Shown: piece by piece, positions 57,599 to 64,000 of the stretch
Layout: the number at the start of each line of letters is the position of its first letter
Numbering within the stretch: position 1 is the stretch's first letter
NCBI RefSeq assembly: GCF_000226115.1
Contig: NC_016457.1
Span: 6,882,001 to 6,946,000 of the forward strand
Direction: 5' to 3'
DNA from: Thermothielavioides terrestris NRRL 8126
Lineage: Eukaryota; Ascomycota; Sordariomycetes; Sordariales; Chaetomiaceae
Length of the DNA stretch: 64,000 bases
Program-made: the position numbers and the translations under genes
Notes under the pieces: generated by a model
What the model saw: only the letters and a program-made list of their open reading frames with translations
What the model was told of the DNA's origin: nothing
Database searches by the model: none

Positions 57599-58288
57599 GG
57601 TTGCGGCTGCGCTAGAAAACAGAAGCAAACAAAGGAAACGGAGGTGGCCGTCTGTTTGCCTGTCGTGTGTGTGCGAGTCTAGGTTTTTGGGCGCAGAGAC
57701 GGCAACTCAATTGTGAAATAACCCCACAGCGGGGTATTTATTTGAGACGATGGTTTTTGGCATTCTCTGACTCACACTGTCAAACCTCCCCTGAGACAAC
57801 TTAGAGGTGGGGTTAAGGAATCCTCGATGTGCGTTCATAACCCTAACCCCAGGTTTTTGTGTTTCTGCGACCCCTGAGAGGCATGCCAAGTACAACTTGA
57901 GGGCAATCGGCTGCTGCTGATGTATCGAAGAGTCCCTCGAATCAGCAAGCTCAAACAGCTACGGCTTGTTGTAAAGGAGCACATACATGCAACGCTGCAT
58001 CATACATAATTCGGAAGACATCGCTATATACTTGTATGTATGTTGGTTTCCCTTGCCTCTTCCCGAAAGCCAGCCTATCACCCAATCCGACTTATACACA
58101 GAATCCGGATTAGTTGTGCCAACAATGCCGTGATGTGTATGTTTCAGGTTCATTACGCCCAGCTCTGCGCCCGGTTGCATCCTCTCGCCCTGGCCCTTGT
58201 CCTGGTCCTGGTCCTGGTCGACTGGCGTACGCCTTTACCACCAGACTAGCAACCGCGCCGCAGTGCACCTCCGGCCCCCTCCCATGTG
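57599..58288. other. Intergenic, lysyl-tRNA synthetase promoter
   Basis: Between two minus-strand genes. A single CCCTAACCCC block near 57840 is too short to be telomeric. No gene recognised. Confidence 0.45.
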
Positions 58289-60268
58289 CTATCGTGACCG
58301 GGCAACTTCGAGTCTCCCCAGCTGCGGCGCTGACACCGGGTCAGTCAAACGTGGATTCTGCCGCTGCCTCTGGTAGGCCTGGAACCGAGCATCAGGATAG
58401 CCGCCAAGACCGTCCTCCATATCGGCGTCCCCGTCTGTGTCGGTTTCGTTATCCCTGGCCGCGTTGCCCTCGGCGTGTGCACCAGCCTCAGCATCTGACC
58501 CTGGCCCTGCCTCTTGGTCGCTCATCTCCTCGTCCTTGTCTTCTTCCTCTGCGTGGGGGGTTATTGAAGCCCCTTCTCTGGGGACTGCCGGCGCCGTTGT
58601 TGTTTGCGGCGTGAGCGAGGTCGTTGTTGAGGCGGCCGAAGCAGCATAGTTTGTCCGAGAGGCGCCTGTGTACGCCGGGTATTGGGCTGGACGATTCGGG
58701 CGGCCCGATGAGGGTGGCTGTGACTGCCCAGACTCCCTTGGTAACTGTGAAGACGCGTCCCCGGTGGAGCTTCCCGGACTCGACTCCCCCGTGACCCCGG
58801 TGTTCAACCGCAGTTGTGTCTTGAGCCCGGAGCTCGCCGAGCGTGCCGCGACGACCACATTCTTCCATCGACCGATGACCGACGAGACGAGGGTGCCCAG
58901 GTCTGAGTGACGGTCGGCGATGTCAAAACCTACAGAATCCTTCCTGCTTCTCGACACCCCTTGCTCCAGCACGTGGGCCACCAGTTTCTCGTCGAAATAA
59001 ACGGTCGAGGGTGGCGCAATCTTGAACTCCCGCGGCTGCTGCAGACGAGTTAATTGTTCGACCTGCATCTTCAGACTCGCATTCTCTTGGCTGAGAAAGT
59101 GCTGCACTTGTTTCAGCTTCTCCACCTCCTTTTGCTTCCTGCCGACGCCTCGCGCCAGCTCCAGTCTCCAAAGTTGTTCGCGCTGCTCCGGCGCGAGCCC
59201 ATTCCAGATGGAGTAGGTAGCCTCGAGGTGGTCGTACACGTGCTTTTCCATCTTCTCCGCTGTCTTCTCCGCCTTGAGCACCTCGGCCTTGATGTCGGTC
59301 CTGCCGGGGTGCAAGGGCGGCGGATAGGTCAATTCCTCGATGACGGCTGTGGTGGCCCCCGTACAGGCTATCTTCCACTTCCTGAACTCCTCGCGAAAAT
59401 AAGCGTGCAAGGCTTCCAACTGGCTCCGCCCTGGAGGGAGGATTGACCAAGAAGTAGGTGTGGCATGCTGGGTGGAGGCGAAGAGCGTTGGCGGAGGGTC
59501 TAGGCACTGCAGTGTCAGCGCCGGAAAGTCTAGCGAGAAGGGATCAAAGTCGAAGGGCATTGAGCCGTTGTCGATGTGTTGTCTGCCAGCCAATGTCAGC
59601 AGACTGTGCCAGGACATCACTCCAGAGGCCGTCGGGCCAACCGAGATAAGAACCTACTTGGCAGCCCTCAGTGAACCGAGGAGTTCGCGCAAGGCCAGTT
59701 CGGCGGCCCGTGCCGTGTCCTGGGCATCCTGCATCTGCTGCCGGGCATCCAGCTGCTGCTCCAGCGTCTGCTGACTGGCAAAGCGCCGAGGCTGCCCAGG
59801 GCGCAACCCTCGGTCAGCACCATCTCCGTCGACAACACCGCTCACCCTGCCCTCCGGTGACGCAATGTCATTGATAACCCCCGTCGCTTCCCAGGTGGTC
59901 TTGAACGGATAGATCCTCGGACCATAGTCCCGAACCAGCGGCCGCCCGGCCGTTGCCGTTTGAGACAGCGGAGACGCTGCGGCGGGAGACCGGGCATCCT
60001 CGGGACTCTTCCGGGGAGCCGCAGCCAAAGTGGCCCGTCGAGCCAGGGAGCCCTTCGGTTGCCGACGGGTAATGTTTTGCCTGATTCTCCGTATTGCTTC
60101 CACGTCATGCACGCCATCGGGTGCCTTGGGGTTCTTCTCTCTGATGAAGAGGTCGAGATGGCGGCCCAGAGACGAGGATGTGAAAGCCTGGTGACAGTAG
60201 GGGCACTTCTTATCCTTCACGGCCTTGGGCGCATTTGCCTCTGCCGGGGGGTTTGCTCCCTCCTCCAT
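58289..60268 (-). CDS. Uncharacterised zinc-finger and coiled-coil protein
   Basis: Two exons on the minus strand, 60268-59658 and 59582-58289, with a 75-nt intron (GTAGG donor, GGCAG acceptor); 634 residues from the ATG at 60268. Near the N-terminus is one C2HC/C2H2-type finger, KKCPYCHQAFTSSSLGRHLDLF, followed by a basic segment (RRIRQNITRRQPKGS) suited to nucleic-acid binding or nuclear import. A Gln/Ala-rich helix spans the splice site. A long coiled coil (about residues 295-400, including KEVEKLKQVQHFLSQ) follows. The C-terminal third is disordered, Ser/Thr-rich and then very acidic (EEEDKDEEMSDQEAG). It resembles conserved hypothetical proteins of Pezizomycotina; no function can be assigned. 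A nuclear role is a guess from composition. Confidence 0.78.
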
Positions 60269-60966
60269 GTTGCCCAAGCTTCTCGTGAAGCTTTCCAGCC
60301 TGTGTGGGCCGGGTCACGAGCCGAGGACGTTCACAGGCGGGCCGGGCCACGCGATGTTATTGGTCAGATGAGCGCTCCTGCTGAGGAGCTGTGTGCTTGA
60401 AAGCCATCAGGAACCGTTCTACCTAAAATGGCCACTGCAGAGGAATCCCGGGAAGGGCCTACTCGGTTAAGTGTTGGCGACGAGCCTCGAAGGAGTGGGC
60501 CTTTTGGTTTGGCTTCTGACAATAACTACCATCATCACGGCGGACAGGTTCCTTGATTGCCTGGTAATTTTTGGCCCCCTTTTCCCGCCTGGGGAGCATT
60601 TCCGCTAAGTTAGCGGGGACCTGAACTCAACAGGGGTCTGATGTGGACTGGATGCCACTGTGTAGGCATGTATTCTGTACTGTGCCAGTCTTGATTTGCT
60701 ATGTTGAAGCAAGACAGCATGACGCAGGATACCGCCACAGGCTACCTATGGTTTAAGAAGACCGCGGCGTGTCCCAGAGGACGCATCCAGGGCCTTTCGG
60801 ATTCATGCCCTCAAGCAGCGGTGCACTGGTGCCGCTGCTCGCTACACTGATCCGATGTCCTCATGTATACATAGCTCATTCTCCACAGTGTGAGCGACCT
60901 CTTCAACCCAGCCCCCAAATTCTGCTCCTCGAGGACGAAGTGAAGAAACCTGGAATGGCTGATGGC
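60269..60966. other. Intergenic
   Basis: Promoter region of the zinc-finger gene, then spacer up to the MITE. No coding signal recognised. Confidence 0.45.
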
Positions 60967-61380
60967 TAAAGAGGTCCCGCCAAGACTAATTTCGGCCAAT
61001 TGTCGGCAATGTTTTTACAACGTTATTACGTAGCCCCGATCGCCAAGGCGTTTGCACTATCGCCAAGGGGTTTGCACTATCGCCAAACGGTTAGTTCGCC
61101 AGGGGTTCGGGGGGCGGCGCTAGCCCCCCGCTAGTTAGGATTCGGGTTAAGGTTAGGGTGCGAATCAAGGTTAGAGTATAGGTTATCCTCCTTTTTTTTT
61201 TTTTAATTTGGTTGAGGTTTAGTGAAGTTGTTGCTACGAGTCTTCGCGATTTTGCATTGTTGATATTGCTCTAAATCGTCGTGGCCCCGCTTACCCCGTG
61301 GCGATTGCCGCCTACCCTATAGCGATTATAAATACTTGTAAGCGGCAGTCTCCGAAATTAGTCTTGGCGGGACCTCTTTA
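60967..61380 (-). mobile_element. TA-flanked MITE-like element, copy 2
   Basis: Element 60969-61378 (410 bp) with ends AAGAGGTCCCGCCAAG...CTTGGCGGGACCTCTT, flanked by TA at 60967-60968 and 61379-61380. Its reverse complement aligns over its whole length with copy 1 (11515-11894), including the telomere-like CCCTAACCTT blocks and the spacer ACTAAACCTCAACC. Length differences come mainly from an extra GGCGATAGTGCAAACCCC-type repeat here. There is no coding capacity. Confidence 0.82.
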
Positions 61381-61446
61381 GCTATAACCAATGTCTTCCT
61401 CCGTTCCGGCGCTAGGGTAAAGGAAGAACCTCATCCCCTGTCGAGG

Positions 61447-61697
61447 ACTACACTCCAACCCTTGTTTGTTTATTAGTTTGGTTCTTCGTCCCACTTTTAA
61501 CAGGGGCCTGCAGCCAACCAGAATTTGGCTTTTTACCCCCCCTGCTCCATTAACTGGCTCTGGCACTTCACACCCTGCTGTCCCAGAACCAACTAAAATC
61601 AGCTACACTAGCCAATTCAACCAATCAGTCTGCACATGCTGATGGTGATCTACTCTAAGTACCAAGCTAACAAACAAACAAGGGTTAGAGTGTAGTA
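61447..61697. repeat. Inverted repeat pair, about 38-bp arms
   Basis: Arms 61447-61485 and 61660-61697 are near-perfect inverted copies (ACTACACTCYAACCCTTGTT type) about 175 bp apart. They could be the ends of a further small element. No clear target duplication was found. Confidence 0.5.
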
Positions 61698-61773
61698 TAC
61701 AGTATTTCGTATACGACGGAATATAGATACAGTCTTGTATATAGAGTATACTATAAGTAAGTGGCCTAGTTGC

Positions 61774-62265
61774 TGTCAGGGGTTGTTGGTTTTGCTGTTC
61801 GTTCGCGCTTACTAATCATCGGCCTAGGCCACAGGCTTGCTCTAGCTTCTTTCAGTTGTTCGTATAACGTGCTAGCCTTATAGCGTCTGCAGATAAGTGT
61901 ACAATGTTCTATTCAACTACCTTAAGGAAGGAAAAAGGAGAAGTATAGGCTGCGGTCCCTGCGTATAGAGTTTTTTAGGGGCTTGCGAAGTGGGTTTAGA
62001 CTAACGTTATTCTGAGCGTAAGGCGGGCCCGCTATAGGTCTGTCCTAGGGCTACTATGGATCTTAGGCGTAGCCCTATATATTGAATTGGGGTGATGGAC
62101 TGCCTGGACATGGGGACCCAGTTTTTTTTTTTCTGTTTGTTTTAGCGCGTTGCATTCGTTGCCAGGGGGTCTGGCCCTCTGATTACATGTATTTAAGTGG
62201 ACTAAGCCCATCTTCTTCGTCATTAAGCAAGGCATCAACCAGTTGTCAATACACGTTCGTTGACA
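61774..62265 (+). mobile_element. Possible LTR (solo or 5' LTR of a decayed retrotransposon)
   Basis: Begins TGTCAGG and ends TTGACA, with a short terminal inverted repeat TGTCA/TGACA 492 bp apart. A TATA-like ATTTAAG lies near 62190. The sequence downstream turns AT-rich, as expected for a RIP-mutated element interior. No second LTR is visible in the window and no primer-binding site is certain. Confidence 0.35.
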
Positions 62266-62579
62266 CTACGTTGGTGGTTCTCCTTCTTCTAGGAAGGCTG
62301 CTGAGCCTCTCCTCTTGTTGTTCTACCTCTGTCTAGACGATAGGCATTCGAGCTGTTGAGCTCTGACCGTATTCTTATTGTCTTTTGTCTTCCTGCTATA
62401 TCCCACTAGACGTATCTGAGCTATGTGTCTTCCTCTTAGAAGACATCCTTCCCGCCACTCGATACGCACTATCTTCATCTGTCCAGAGGGACACTGCATT
62501 CCTTTGGGAGCTATCTCGCGCGCCTAGTCCTAGGTGTGGTGGGGTAGGTTGGTGTAGAGGTTTTGCACCATTTCAATAT

Positions 62580-64000
62580 CTAGCCTAGGTATAGCCTAGT
62601 CTATAATATACCCCCCCTGCCCTGTTAAATAGTCGAATTAGAGTATATATAACATTATATTGAGTATAGTTTAGGTCTAGTATAGCGCTAGCTATAATAG
62701 ACGCTAGTATTTATTACTCGGTTATATAGCGCCTACTTCGTTATTAGGATAGCCTAGTATAGTTATCTACTAAAGCCTTGCCGCTTATAGTCGTTCTATT
62801 GCCTAGGCTTAAGTTGTTTATTTATATTGCCCTAGCAAGCCGTTAATTGGCCCTTCCCCGCTTTATATATTTATATATCGCAACTATATCGTACTAGGCG
62901 TACCTACTGATCGTATATAGCCTAGCCCCCTCTTATACTATTAAAACCCCCTCTTCCCCTACGAATTTTATACCCTACATTTTCTTCTCACTTCTACTAT
63001 ATACCTTTATTCCTCCTTTGTATTTCTATCCTCTATCCTCTCTATACGTTGGCTCTTCCTACCTCGTCTCTATTTTATACCTATTTCTCAACCTTCTTAT
63101 ATATAGCAACGCCTATATCGCCTATACTATTTTTGTTATACGTTCGTTCTATACCCTATTAATAATATTCGTTGTTGTTTTATATAATTATTCTATATCT
63201 ACGACGTTACTATTTCAACTTTGACGAGAACTTAATAAGAACCTACTATATACCTAGTTTATTTTTATAACTCTTTCTCCTTATATACGTTTAGCTTCCT
63301 ATTGTTTCCTTTATATATATATCCTATACGTATCTTGTCTATTTACTCTGACCTCTATAGTAGCTTTCTATTCTCTTTATAATAGCGATATATTCTTGAA
63401 ACTTATCTACTTCGTTCTTATCTATACCCTTTAGAATATCGACTATAGTTACTTCGCTTAGTAGTAATAGAAAGGGATATTATCCTAAAGAAGATAACAA
63501 CTAGGACTATAATATATGTTACCCCTTGTCGAACCTACTTTAGCCCTAAGCTAGAAGCTAACAATGTTTTAAATAGAACTGTAATAATTATAACAACTCC
63601 TTTCGCTATATTATTAGCAGCTATATTATTGAAAGTAACTTAGACAATAAGGATAATACCTTTCTTAAAGAGGAAGGGGATATCTGCCTAAACTATATTA
63701 AGTAGCTTATATATAGTAACTTTATTAAATATATCTAAGGATATAGAGAAAGCTATATAGAATATACTAAGTTATATATTAAATGCTACTAGGATTTAAT
63801 ACTCTAAGCGACTAACCCCTCCTTATATACTAGCTTAAAACATTTAATTAAATTCTATATTAATAATAAAGCTATTATAGAGCCTATTTATAAGAAAACT
63901 AAAACCGAGCTAACCTACTACATTATCTTAAAGGCGCTATTTATTGCTTTTATATATAGTTTCTATAGCGTAATTAGTATAGCCTTTATATATTAATCTC
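62580..64000. repeat. AT-rich, TA-rich RIP-like block
   Basis: From about 62580 to the window end the sequence is dominated by TA dinucleotides with few C or G and no long frame. This is how Pezizomycotina repeats look after repeat-induced point mutation. The original element is not identifiable by eye. It may be the interior of a retrotransposon belonging to the possible LTR to its left. Confidence 0.75.

Noticed and set aside
57830..57860. CCCTAACCCC block as telomere sequence
   Set aside because: One short occurrence between two normal genes; not an array.

Overview
The window is nuclear DNA of a filamentous ascomycete, most likely a Sordariomycete of the Sordariales (Chaetomiaceae-like). 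Evidence: GC-rich, intron-poor genes with 50-90 bp GT...AG introns and CTRAC branch sites, close matches to Neurospora-type proteins, tRNA genes with introns, and an AT-rich, TA-rich block at the right end that looks like repeat-induced point mutation (RIP). The species is not certain.

Layout. 1-8.4 kb: C-terminal part of exocyst Sec3 (+), then two minus-strand genes, hydroxyacid-oxoacid transhydrogenase and the sulfite reductase flavoprotein MET10. 8.4-13.3 kb is gene-poor: a 129-bp tandem duplication, an unrecognised small ORF, and a MULE-like element with 9-bp target duplications that carries a second, TA-flanked MITE. 13.3-20.1 kb: copper P-type ATPase (+) and a C3HC/Rsm1-like zinc-finger protein (+). 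20.1-22.4 kb: two intron-containing tRNA-Pro genes. 22.7-29.1 kb: the CCR4-NOT ubiquitin ligase Not4 (-), with two apparent alternative 3' ends and a TGA-CTA stop followed by a long open frame.

29.9-37.2 kb: complex I 30-kDa subunit (+), tRNA-Leu, a divergent aromatic-catabolism pair (intradiol dioxygenase - / 3-carboxymuconate cyclase +) separated by a decayed copy of the MULE-like family, a broken kinase-like gene, and tRNA-His. 37.6-48 kb: 3'(2'),5'-bisphosphate nucleotidase (+), mitochondrial uL6 (-), Kar5-like karyogamy protein (+), an alpha/beta-hydrolase-like protein (-), and a TOK-type potassium channel (+). 48.7-60.3 kb: a full-length ABCA-type transporter (-), a 13-exon lysyl-tRNA synthetase (-), and an uncharacterised zinc-finger/coiled-coil protein (-). 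60.3-64 kb: second copy of the TA-flanked MITE, a possible LTR, then RIP-like AT-rich sequence to the window end.

Most genes are unrelated housekeeping genes. Two functional groupings stand out: MET10 and the bisphosphate nucleotidase both serve sulfate assimilation (not adjacent, both with CACGTG motifs nearby), and the dioxygenase/cyclase pair fits beta-ketoadipate-type aromatic degradation. The most unusual signals are the Not4 3' architecture and the nested, low-copy transposon family. Splice sites were assigned by hand from consensus and reading frame; none is confirmed by transcripts.
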